Shown piece by piece: positions 35,120 to 43,680 of a stretch of DNA of 64,000 bases. The notes under the pieces are model-generated. The model was given only the letters and a program-made list of their open reading frames with translations, was not told the DNA's origin and ran no database searches. Position numbers and translations under genes: made by a program. Positions within the stretch are counted from its first letter, which is position 1, and every line of letters starts with the position of its first letter. This DNA is from Thermoplasmata archaeon (GTDB lineage: Archaea > Thermoplasmatota > Thermoplasmata > Thermoplasmatales > Thermoplasmataceae): the NCBI GenBank assembly GCA_021817455.1, contig JAKAUW010000013.1, positions 62,001-126,000 of the forward strand. The letters are read 5' to 3'.

Positions 35120-36463
35120 TTATAGAGTGGTCTTTCCCAGTTGCTCTCCGATGAGCCTGTTTGCGGTTTCAACAAACTGCTTTTCTTTCCCTCTGGGTAT
35201 TACGGCACCTGCAGCAATGTCATGCCCGCCACCGGATCCACCAACTTCTTTTGCGCTTTCCCTCATAACAAGGGACAGGTTTAGCCCTTTCTGAACCTGG
35301 CGTCTGGATCCGCGCCCTGAAACTTTTGTATCGTTATTCCCTACGTTGAATCCAATTAACGGCTTGTCCTGCTTCAGGAGGTACAGCATCATGATGCCGC
35401 TGATAGCCCCTGCCATTTCTGATTCCGGGGCATAGAAGTATCTCACATTTGGCTCCTCGTAGATCTCCTTGAAAGCTCTGTAAGTATATTCTATGAGTTT
35501 TGTCTTGAATATTCTCCAGTTGTTCACCATTTCTTCCCTCTGGCTCTTGTCTCCAAGGAAGAAAATGACTGGAACTGAATTCATTCCCACTTTTGCATTG
35601 CCATCCACCAGCGTACTGATTTCCTTTGAGGTAAATCCAAGCTGGTCAAACTTGATCATGTCATTTTCAAGGTACTTTATGGCTTCAGATCCGCTGTTCT
35701 GTTCAAGAAGCTTAAATGAGAGAAATTCAGCAAGTATTCGCTTCTCATCCTCAGTAATGTCAAATATGCTCTTATCAGGAGAAATACCGAGGTTTTCTAG
35801 CACTTTCCTGACATTGTCAGGTTTCCCGCTTAGGTCCATGAAGAAAGGATCTGTAGAATAAGTAATGCCATCTGTGAGGTTATGCCCTTCAAAATTCAGT
35901 GTGCGTATTGTTTTCAGGTCCTTGGCGTAATGTTCCATAATAACCTGGTTCAATCCCGTGTAACCACCGATATCTTGTTTGTCAGCTATTATGCCTGATA
36001 CGAGGAAGGGCAGCAGGTCTGAGTTTTTCTCATTCATGGCAAGTGCCATCACGAAAGCCATTGTTGCGCCGCATGCTCCCCTGGTCCCGTCTATCCCGAA
36101 TTGCCTAGCGTTGATGTTCAGGCCCTTGAAAGAATTCTCCTGGAAGAAGTGGTGATCAAGGATGCAGACATTATCATATTCTTCAATGAACTTCGCCTGA
36201 TCTGATCCAGCGTCCACTACTATGGTATAAATATCAGAAAACTCCTGGATCCTCTGCCTGAAGCTTTCGCCATCAAGGCTCTTGATAAATCCAAGATGAA
36301 ACTTAATTCCAACTCTCCTTAAGGCTGTGGTGAGAATAATGGCTGCGCTGCCCCCATCTCCGTCAAAATGGGCCAGGACCCTGACATATTGGTTTTTAAG
36401 GATGCGTTCTGCACCCTCTTTCAGTAATTTATAAAATTCTGGATCTATAATGTCCTTTAACAT
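35120..36463 (-). CDS. DHH-family phosphoesterase, archaeal RecJ-like (RecJ/GAN type)
   Basis: A 447-residue metal-dependent phosphoesterase that digests single-stranded nucleic acid. Motifs are AHFDGDGGSAA (Asp34/Asp36), an acidic VVDAG near 84, the namesake DHH (103-105, ILDHHF) and the C-terminal DHHA1 motif GGSGGGHDIAAG. Such proteins associate with GINS/MCM or act as RNA exonucleases in archaea. The ATG follows the uS15 stop by one base, an arrangement often seen in archaea. Which of the RecJ subfamilies it belongs to cannot be decided here. Confidence 0.9.
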   Translation of the reverse strand: MLKDIIDPEFYKLLKEGAERILKNQYVRVLAHFDGDGGSAAIILTTALRRVGIKFHLGFIKSLDGESFRQRIQEFSDIYTIVVDAGSDQAKFIEEYDNVCILDHHFFQENSFKGLNINARQFGIDGTRGACGATMAFVMALAMNEKNSDLLPFLVSGIIADKQDIGGYTGLNQVIMEHYAKDLKTIRTLNFEGHNLTDGITYSTDPFFMDLSGKPDNVRKVLENLGISPDKSIFDITEDEKRILAEFLSFKLLEQNSGSEAIKYLENDMIKFDQLGFTSKEISTLVDGNAKVGMNSVPVIFFLGDKSQREEMVNNWRIFKTKLIEYTYRAFKEIYEEPNVRYFYAPESEMAGAISGIMMLYLLKQDKPLIGFNVGNNDTKVSGRGSRRQVQKGLNLSLVMRESAKEVGGSGGGHDIAAGAVIPRGKEKQFVETANRLIGEQLGKTTL

Positions 36464-36464
36464 C

Positions 36465-36902
36465 TTAGAGGACTTTGGAGAGATTCCACTCTGGTGCCAG
36501 AGATCCGGATCGCTTGTAATATTTTACAAGCCTGAGTATCTTGGCCATCAGGAGAGCCTGCCCCCTCTTGTTGCTCATATCGTTCCTGTTGACTTCCATA
36601 TGTTTAGTGGCATTCCTGTATTTCTTAATGAGGTTCACAAGGTCTTCAGGCACATCGTCCTTGATTCCAGCTGATTGGAGTACTTTGCCGAGCTTCTTGC
36701 CGAGAATGGCTTTTGTGCCCGGAATTCCATATTGGTCCCTGAGCTTAACGCCGATAACTGAATTGCTTGTCCCTGCCTTCTTGAGGTCAACGATCATTTT
36801 TTCCACTTCTTCGTTGGAAAACTGTATCCAGTCTGGTTTAACCTGGCTGTAAATTCTTCTTGATTTTGATTTTCCCCTCTTTCTAGTGTGCATTCGCGCC
36901 AT
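36465..36902 (-). CDS. rps15: Ribosomal protein uS15
   Basis: The small-subunit protein that binds the central domain of 16S rRNA and contributes to subunit bridges. It has 145 residues, the archaeal/eukaryotic length with an N-terminal extension ([16 protein letters not shown]). [14 protein letters not shown] and the C-terminal [15 protein letters not shown] are diagnostic. A minus-strand AGATTAATAC (36941-36950) about 40 bases upstream is a plausible TATA box with a short leader. First gene of the uS15-RecJ unit. Confidence 0.97.
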   Translation of the reverse strand: MARMHTRKRGKSKSRRIYSQVKPDWIQFSNEEVEKMIVDLKKAGTSNSVIGVKLRDQYGIPGTKAILGKKLGKVLQSAGIKDDVPEDLVNLIKKYRNATKHMEVNRNDMSNKRGQALLMAKILRLVKYYKRSGSLAPEWNLSKVL

Positions 36903-36977
36903 GTTGATCTTTACCCTTGAGTTGTCCCTAATCTGTAAAGTATTAATCTACTTTTTTGTTTGCTAGGACTGCAATCC

Positions 36978-37652
36978 TCACACAATGCCGAAAGCCCTTT
37001 CATATTGGGCAATTATTTCCATGGCAACTGACCAAATGGTCAACTCTTCTTTGTATATTGAGAATGACTCTGCCAGCCCATATACATCAGAAGTGAAATC
37101 CCCCTCAGAAAAGCCGCCAATAATGAATGAAGCTTCGTTATGGCCTGGGTCAACGAGTGTTGAAACCGTAGTCATTTTCCCTTTAGGGGAAAGAATCTTC
37201 ATGTTTTCTGCACCAGCCAATTCCATAAGTTTCTTCACATCCCCTTGGTGGATTCTCAGTAGGGGCTGTTCCTCATACCTGATCTCGCCCTTTTCAAAAA
37301 GATCCTCAAAAAGGCCGATAAACCTGTTGAAAGATTTCGGAAGTCTGGTATTTGGGGATACTTCTATGATGGAGTTGGTTCTCGTGTGGATCCAAACACG
37401 CAACCCGCCTTGTTTGTTCAAAATACTTTCCATAGCTACAGCCAGGAGATGGTATACGATATCTGGCCTTCCCCTGCGGTTAGATTCGCCCGGGTAATGC
37501 TTGTCTATGGCAGAATGCATGTAATTGGAATCCAATATGATCCTCTGTGGAGGTTTTTTCCTCTTCTTGGCATGAAGCTTGATTGAGTAATCGTCGAGCA
37601 TATCCCCGGGGATGAGTTCCAGCTCAGCATCGGCGATTAATATCTTTAACAT
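36978..37652 (-). CDS. nep1: 16S rRNA pseudouridine N1-methyltransferase Nep1
   Basis: A SPOUT-class enzyme that methylates a pseudouridine in the small-subunit rRNA and helps ribosome assembly. The start is ATG 37652 (224 residues, MLKILIADAELELIP), 25 bases after a TATA-like box; the frame remains open to 37712, which is ignored. The landmarks are NRRGRPDIVYHLL near residue 88 and SPNTRLPKSFNRFIGL near 122, both strong Nep1 signatures, and IIGGFSEGDF in the SAM-knot region near 185. It is single on the minus strand, 75 bases away from uS15. Confidence 0.93.
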   Translation of the reverse strand: MLKILIADAELELIPGDMLDDYSIKLHAKKRKKPPQRIILDSNYMHSAIDKHYPGESNRRGRPDIVYHLLAVAMESILNKQGGLRVWIHTRTNSIIEVSPNTRLPKSFNRFIGLFEDLFEKGEIRYEEQPLLRIHQGDVKKLMELAGAENMKILSPKGKMTTVSTLVDPGHNEASFIIGGFSEGDFTSDVYGLAESFSIYKEELTIWSVAMEIIAQYERAFGIV

Positions 37653-38053
37653 TGCAACTGTATTGGGTGCAACAATTAAAACTGTCTCCGGGAAATGAAA
37701 TGCATCGAACATTGAATCTTATGTTCAGATGGATGCAACTATGGTCAGAATAGTATCGGGGATTTGTAAAAGTGAAATAACTGAGGACAGAACCCTGCTA
37801 TCATGATGCACGGTTCAGGCATGAAGTCACATTAACTAATCCAGTCCGGTTCCCGAAGAATAGAAGTGAAAGCAATGAAGTTTTGAGAACTTGGGATAAT
37901 ATTCCGTATAAGATAATGCACGGGACGAGGCTTTTTACATGCGTGCGGGGGAAATAAAGGCCAGTATTCAAATGGCATCCCAGGCAGCAACGGCGTTATT
38001 TTCTAAATAGGAACTGCAAACTAATAAAAACAACCTCTTGCTATATTCAATGC
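37653..38053. other. Intergenic region without a supported gene
   Basis: About 400 bases between nep1 and the helicase-nuclease gene. It contains two promoters: a minus-strand TATA-like ATTAATT/TTTTAATT at 37673-37681 for nep1 and a plus-strand CTAATAAAAA at 38021-38030 for the helicase. A plus-strand frame of about 58 codons around 37780-37960 is open but has no start codon and no recognisable similarity. No tRNA or clear non-coding RNA was recognised. Confidence 0.5.
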
Positions 38054-40744
38054 GTGACTGACAGGATAATCGTAGCAAACCCGGGCACGGGGAAGACCGC
38101 TGAAATTGTGGAAGAGGTTGCCAGGCTCCTGAGATCAGGCATCAGGGGTGAGGATATTGCTTGTGTTACATTCACCAACAAAGCCGCTGATGAAATGAAG
38201 AAGAGGGTCTTCCAGAAGATTCGGAGAGACCTTCCCGGCCTGATAAGCGAAGCTTTCCAGATAGAAGTCTCTACAATTCATGGGTATGCTATGGCTCATC
38301 TTCAGGCTGTGGGCAAAACTTCTGAAATCACATCAAATACGACACTAAGGTTCGTGATATACCGGAGGCTTCTCGAGCTCAACACGTTCAACTATGGCAG
38401 GGATTACCTTATTGAAAACCTGGTACCTAAATTTGAGAACTCTATAAGGTACCTGAAAAGTTTTGGAATACTTCCTAATAGAATCGATATTGGCAAAGTT
38501 ACCTGGTTAACCCAGGAAAAAATGTCCTCCTCTAGAAATTTGTCTCTCTCAAAGGAAGGCACGGAGAGACTAGTGAAAGACTTTGTTGACGTATTTGCCA
38601 CCTATGAAAAGTACAAGGAAGAGCACAGTGTGGTGGATTTCAACGACCTGCTCAGGGTTTTCAACGATCTGGAGAATTTTCCCAGGAAGTCTCATGTCCT
38701 CGTGGACGAGTTCCAGGACCTCAACAGGCTGCAAACGGACATTGTGAGCAGGATGGCTGAAAACAGGTTCTTCGTGGGGGACAGAAAACAGTCGATATTC
38801 GGCTTCCAGGGTGGGAGCCTCAGCTCTTTCCACAGGTTCCTCAATGATTCTGGATTCGAGGTGGAGGGGATGAGCCGGAACCACAGGAGCACAAACAATA
38901 TTCTTGGCTTTGCAAAGAAATATTTCATGGCTTACTCCACAGATGAAGGATCAAGGAAAGAGGTGGAGAACCTGAACAATCCGGATAAGAAGGATGGCGA
39001 AAAAGTGAGCCTTATTGCCTCACCTGACCCGGAGTCAAATGCTGTTGCCCTAGTAAGCAGTTTCCTGTCAGAATTCAGGAACGAAAGCGAGGACATTGCA
39101 GTAATAGCAAGGACAAACAGCCAGGTTGAAAAGATATCTGCACAGTTCCAATCAGCTGGCATTGAATTTTCTTCCACAATCAAGAACAGGGTCAATCAGA
39201 AGCAGATCAACGAGATCCTAGATTATGTAAAGGGCCTTGTTTCCAGTGATCCAATTGTGGTTTCAAAGGCCCTCCTCACCCCTTTTTCGGGACTTACACT
39301 TCAGGAAGCGGTAAATCACGGAGCAGAGCTGGCAAAGGGGGATCTGAAAGAGGAGTTGCTCCCTGAGAAGTTCAGGTCTTTAAGAAACCTGAAATTTGGA
39401 ACAAATTTGATGGAAGAGGCATTTGAAACTGTGATTCTCCCAATCTGCTCCTCAATGTCCCAGGAATACGTTGCCTCTGCATTATCAGTTTTAAACTCTT
39501 CCCGGGAATACCTGTCCAATTTTACTGATTTCTCCATTAAAGGGTTCACAGACTTCATGTCACTGGCCAGTGATTCTGCTGAGGAAGACTTGAAAAAATC
39601 AAGGGTCAATGTCCTGACAGTCCACAAGGCCAAAGGACTTGAATTCCACACTGTAATTTATGTTCCAACTGAGCCAAGGAAGAATCTTGAGTTCATGGAC
39701 AACCTCACGACATCAATCATCTCAGAAACCACTGGTGTAAATGTCATGCAGGACCTTGAGGAAGAACCAATCAGGATAGATTTTGTCGCGCTGACAAGGG
39801 CAAGGGAAAAACTCATTGTAATGGCTTCTGACAGGCTGGTTTCTCGGTATCAGATAGGGAGCGACAATTATTCCTACCAGGAGTCGGATTTTGAGAAATC
39901 CTCCTTTAGCAGCCGAAGATATGACGAATCATACAACCTCTTCATTGCAGGGAGAAAGGAAGATGCAATGGCACTTATCAACCGGTCCAAGGTCTGGCTG
40001 CCGCAGAAGATCAGGGACTACTTCAGATCCATTGACCACTTGTCCTATTCAACCATAAGCTCCATTAATGATCCATACAGCTTCCTGAAGAACCATATTC
40101 TTGGAATCAGGGATTACTCTCCAGCTGCGTCAGCCGGAAGCAGCTTCCACCAGTTGGCCCAGTCTTACGCCAATGGAAAGCTGCCAAAAGATGCGATACC
40201 AGAGGAACTCAAGATGCATTTCAGGAACTTTGACCAACTTCTGGACCAGATCAGGCCAGAATACGGGATACCGCCAAAGTACAGCGAGTACAAAATAGTC
40301 CTTCCTCTGAACGTAATTTTCGAGAGTCCCGGAGTGCATGAGGAGGTTATGTTGGAAAGCAGGTTGGACGCAGTGTATGAAGGAAAAGCAGGCAAATTCC
40401 TGGTCGCAGACTATAAGACATCCAGGTCAACTGGTTCAGAGTACTGGCATCAGCTATGGCTTTATACAAGAATGTTCCAGAAAAAGTTCAGTATTGAACC
40501 GGAAAAGATCTCAGGGGCCATCATGTATGTGAGCCTCAGGGAACCTGTAGATACAGGGGGTTTAAATTCAGAACTGGATTTAAGGGAATTCAACAAGATC
40601 AGGACAGATGTTGTTGAAAGGCGTCTCTCTGAGTTTCTGACATATATGAATGATCCGGAAATGTTCATTGGAAAACTGTTAACAAAAAGCCCTGCAACTG
40701 AAATGGACTTGAGGATACGCGACTCCCTTGAAAGGGCATTCTGA
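38054..40744 (+). CDS. UvrD-like helicase fused to a RecB/PD-(D/E)XK nuclease
   Basis: A superfamily 1 helicase-nuclease of 896 residues, similar in layout to AddA but probably acting alone. Motif I is NPGTGKT (9-15), the Walker B motif is VLVDEFQDLN near 216, and motifs V and VI are VHKAKGLEFHTVIY and FVALTRAREKLIV (in the 520-600 region). The C-terminal nuclease has the leading histidine SSFHQLAQSY, then ESRLDAVYEG, VADYKTS and QLWLY (about 770-815), giving all RecB-nuclease residues. A GTG start is chosen; a nearby ATG is out of frame. Role: probable DNA end processing or repair. No AddB partner lies nearby. Confidence 0.87.
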   Translation: MTDRIIVANPGTGKTAEIVEEVARLLRSGIRGEDIACVTFTNKAADEMKKRVFQKIRRDLPGLISEAFQIEVSTIHGYAMAHLQAVGKTSEITSNTTLRFVIYRRLLELNTFNYGRDYLIENLVPKFENSIRYLKSFGILPNRIDIGKVTWLTQEKMSSSRNLSLSKEGTERLVKDFVDVFATYEKYKEEHSVVDFNDLLRVFNDLENFPRKSHVLVDEFQDLNRLQTDIVSRMAENRFFVGDRKQSIFGFQGGSLSSFHRFLNDSGFEVEGMSRNHRSTNNILGFAKKYFMAYSTDEGSRKEVENLNNPDKKDGEKVSLIASPDPESNAVALVSSFLSEFRNESEDIAVIARTNSQVEKISAQFQSAGIEFSSTIKNRVNQKQINEILDYVKGLVSSDPIVVSKALLTPFSGLTLQEAVNHGAELAKGDLKEELLPEKFRSLRNLKFGTNLMEEAFETVILPICSSMSQEYVASALSVLNSSREYLSNFTDFSIKGFTDFMSLASDSAEEDLKKSRVNVLTVHKAKGLEFHTVIYVPTEPRKNLEFMDNLTTSIISETTGVNVMQDLEEEPIRIDFVALTRAREKLIVMASDRLVSRYQIGSDNYSYQESDFEKSSFSSRRYDESYNLFIAGRKEDAMALINRSKVWLPQKIRDYFRSIDHLSYSTISSINDPYSFLKNHILGIRDYSPAASAGSSFHQLAQSYANGKLPKDAIPEELKMHFRNFDQLLDQIRPEYGIPPKYSEYKIVLPLNVIFESPGVHEEVMLESRLDAVYEGKAGKFLVADYKTSRSTGSEYWHQLWLYTRMFQKKFSIEPEKISGAIMYVSLREPVDTGGLNSELDLREFNKIRTDVVERRLSEFLTYMNDPEMFIGKLLTKSPATEMDLRIRDSLERAF

Positions 40745-40908
40745 CACCATAATCCGAAGTAACTGTGAACTGCAGAAGTACCACTGACTAATTTTCCAGG
40801 TTTCAAAGAAGTGAGGCATTGGTTGTTTCTTCGATCCCTAGTTTTCCTCTTCAGTGATCTAGTTGGATATCAACCCGACCCACAGACCTGGTTCTCATGA
40901 AGCAGAGG

Positions 40909-41859
40909 TCAGTTTGTCCTTCTCCTGATATTCTCAAGCATCTGGATTCTCTTGGCAGGGTGGGGGTGGGAACTGAAAATCGAGTGGAGAAAAGAGACCT
41001 TCATGCCTCTCCATTTTTCCAGCAATGCGCTGATGTCCCCGTCTGCTTCAGTGTTTATGTCAGAAAACAAAAGCATGCTTGTAATGTTGTTTGTTGCCTC
41101 GGTCTTTCTCCTGCGAAACCTCGTTCCACTGTAAGAAACAATTTTGGCAAGAGCAGTTTGCAGGTTGGTCGCGCCTTCGCTGGCATACAGAGTTGCGTTA
41201 ATGTCGGCATAGGTTTCCCTCATTCTGTTTATTCCAAGTATGACAAGATTGAAAACAAAACTGAGGATCATCAGAGCAAGGGCTATGATGAAAGCATAAC
41301 CAGACTGCTGCCTGTTGTGGCTGGAAAAGATAAGGCCGTAAGCTACATAGAAAATCAGAGAAGGAATGAGACCAATTGCAAACAGAAGTTCCACATCGCG
41401 ATGCTTTAGGTGCCCAAGTTCATGGGCAAGAACAGCTTCAAGCTCCTCTCTGTTAAGAATAGTGAAAAGAGGCCTTGTGATGGCCACTCTTCTTCCAGCA
41501 ATGGGGGACGAATAAGCAAAGGCATTAGGAAATCCTACCTCTGCAATGTATATTTTGGGAGGCCTTATTCCACTCTGGCTTGAAATCCGCTGAACTATTT
41601 CCAGAAGCCACGAATAATTTACATCATTTTCAGGAACGGGTGTGAGTCTGTATGCAAGCCCTATGAGGTAAGGTGAGAACAGCCACTGAATAACATCCAC
41701 AACGAGGATGAACAGCAGGATCAAGGAGAGCATGAACAGTGAGAACCCTGTCCCGAAAAAGTACTGGATCACGGTAATGATTATCGCTGCAGCAACCACA
41801 GCAATTGCTATGCCGCCAAGTAGTGAAGCGACTCTCAACTTTGCGGAAAGCAGGTCCAT
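40909..41859 (-). CDS. HtpX-like M48 membrane metalloprotease
   Basis: A zinc protease that degrades misfolded membrane proteins. It has 316 residues, two N-terminal hydrophobic segments (about 12-33 and 38-62), the HELGH motif (146-150) in AVLAHELGHLKHRD, then two more hydrophobic segments (about 155-215), and the third ligand in RMRETYADI. PNAFAYSSP is another landmark. The C-terminus ends in SSHPHPAKRIQML. It lies 42 bases after the ABC exporter genes, so the three may form one unit; a quality-control link to the exporter is inference. Confidence 0.9.
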   Translation of the reverse strand: MDLLSAKLRVASLLGGIAIAVVAAAIIITVIQYFFGTGFSLFMLSLILLFILVVDVIQWLFSPYLIGLAYRLTPVPENDVNYSWLLEIVQRISSQSGIRPPKIYIAEVGFPNAFAYSSPIAGRRVAITRPLFTILNREELEAVLAHELGHLKHRDVELLFAIGLIPSLIFYVAYGLIFSSHNRQQSGYAFIIALALMILSFVFNLVILGINRMRETYADINATLYASEGATNLQTALAKIVSYSGTRFRRRKTEATNNITSMLLFSDINTEADGDISALLEKWRGMKVSFLHSIFSSHPHPAKRIQMLENIRRRTN

Positions 41860-41901
41860 AAGTGCCTATGGAAATTCAGGATAAAAACGCGCTGCATAAT
41901 T

Positions 41902-43680
41902 TCAGAACCCGTCCGAGTTCCCGTACTGGATTGAGTAAAGGTGATGGAATACCCCGTCTGATGAAAGGAGATCATTGAAATTCCCCTCTTCAACAACATT
42001 ACCTTCATTGAGGACAATTATCCTGTCAACGAGAGCGACCATGGAAAAACGGTGGGTAATCAGGATGAGGGTCTTATCTTCCAGGAAGTCCGACAGTGAA
42101 TCTATTATCAGTTTTTCCGAGTATGGGTCAATCTGGGAAGTCGGTTCGTCAAGTATGAGAATTTCCGGATCCCTGATGAACGCCCTCAATATGGAAATTG
42201 CTTGCCTCTGCCCTTCCGAAAGGTTTCTTCCCATCTCACCGATATTTGTCTTCAAGCCATCTGGAAGATTGCGGAACACTTCCCCAAGGGAGAACCTCTT
42301 CACAAGTGCATCTATCTGTTCCCTGGACGCACCGGGATTGGAAAAAAGGACATTGTCGTAAACGCTTCCCTTGAACATGAAAGGTTCCTGAAGAACAGGA
42401 GCAATAAGCTTCCTGTAATCGCCTGTGCTTATGCTTCTGAGGTTCTGGCCATCAAGCAGTATCTCACCTTCAGTAGGAGAATAGAACTTCATGATCAGGT
42501 TGGAAAGTGTAGTTTTTCCAGCACCTGTGTGGCCAACAATGCCTATTTTTTCACCTTTGCGAATCTTGATGTTTATATTCCTTAAAGCATCGTCCTCTCC
42601 GTAAGAGAACGATACGCCTCTTAGTTCTATGTGATCCCTGAAATCCGCAGGCATGGTCGCATTTTCAGTTGATGACTGCCTTGGAAAATCTATGATTCCA
42701 TAAATTCTGGCAACGCCCACCATGGACGACTGATATGAGTTGTAAAGTTGTGAAAGCTGGACCACAGGCTCAAAGAATTCCTGGACATAGACTACAAATG
42801 CGACCAGTATACCAACGCTCGCAAGGCCCGCTTTAAGCTGGAGCGCACCTGCGATAAGAACAATCGCAACCCCTACTGCTTCTATGACCCTGATGGATGA
42901 GCCATATAACGATGAGAGCAGAGAAGCTTTCATGTTTGCAGTAAAGTTTGTGTTATTGAGGCCGTCAAAGCGTTCCTCCATATTCTTTTCCACATTGAAT
43001 GACTTTATGGTCCTTACCGCATTGATGTTTTCGCTGAGATTTCCGGTGATGGCTGCGATGGACCTTCTCGTCCTGAGATAATTCCTCCGTACCTTGCCCT
43101 GCAGGGAAAGTGTGAATCCCATAAGTGCTGGAATCACTATAAGCGCGTATAGAGTGAGGTTAAAATCGTAATAGAACATGATTGAGATTGACACTATTAC
43201 AGTGGCGACCCCTGAAACAACCTGAGGCAACTGGAAAGTCAGGAATTCGCTCAGTGTCTCACCGTCATTTGTTATCCTGCTGATAAGATATCCTGTTTTT
43301 ACTTTCCCAAAGAAAGTGACTGGAACGTACTGAAGATTCTCAAAGGCTCTTTCCCTCAAGCTCCTGATCACCGACTGGGCAAGAACAGTTGAGCTTATGG
43401 TTCTTTCCCGGTTGGAGAAGAACTGTACGACATAAAGCAGGAAGAAAATTGTTGCATATATGTAGAGATATTCAAAATTACCTGAAATGACGCTGTTTAT
43501 GGCGAAAGCAAGAGAGAGTGGGTACAATGTCGCTGCAATGGCAGTTGTGAGGACGGCCCCGATTAGGATGCTCGACTCCCGTCTCATTGAAAAGATGTCC
43601 TTGAGAAGTCTCCCAAACGCCCTGGAACCTTTCTGCATGGGTATAAACTTCTCTTCTTCCTGCTCATATTCATAAGCCAT
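41902..43680 (-). CDS. ABC exporter half-transporter, catalytic-Glu subunit
   Basis: A 592-residue half-transporter with six N-terminal transmembrane helices (about 30-325) and a C-terminal ATPase. Walker A is GHTGAGKT near 385. The Walker B region is ILILDEPTSQID near 505, with the normal catalytic Glu. Its signature loop is LSEGQRQ, not LSGGQ. This subunit pairs with the preceding gene, whose Walker B has Asp in place of Glu and whose signature is canonical. The two would form one canonical and one degenerate ATP site. The ATG shares a base with the upstream stop. Substrate unknown. Confidence 0.9.
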   Translation of the reverse strand: MAYEYEQEEEKFIPMQKGSRAFGRLLKDIFSMRRESSILIGAVLTTAIAATLYPLSLAFAINSVISGNFEYLYIYATIFFLLYVVQFFSNRERTISSTVLAQSVIRSLRERAFENLQYVPVTFFGKVKTGYLISRITNDGETLSEFLTFQLPQVVSGVATVIVSISIMFYYDFNLTLYALIVIPALMGFTLSLQGKVRRNYLRTRRSIAAITGNLSENINAVRTIKSFNVEKNMEERFDGLNNTNFTANMKASLLSSLYGSSIRVIEAVGVAIVLIAGALQLKAGLASVGILVAFVVYVQEFFEPVVQLSQLYNSYQSSMVGVARIYGIIDFPRQSSTENATMPADFRDHIELRGVSFSYGEDDALRNINIKIRKGEKIGIVGHTGAGKTTLSNLIMKFYSPTEGEILLDGQNLRSISTGDYRKLIAPVLQEPFMFKGSVYDNVLFSNPGASREQIDALVKRFSLGEVFRNLPDGLKTNIGEMGRNLSEGQRQAISILRAFIRDPEILILDEPTSQIDPYSEKLIIDSLSDFLEDKTLILITHRFSMVALVDRIIVLNEGNVVEEGNFNDLLSSDGVFHHLYSIQYGNSDGF

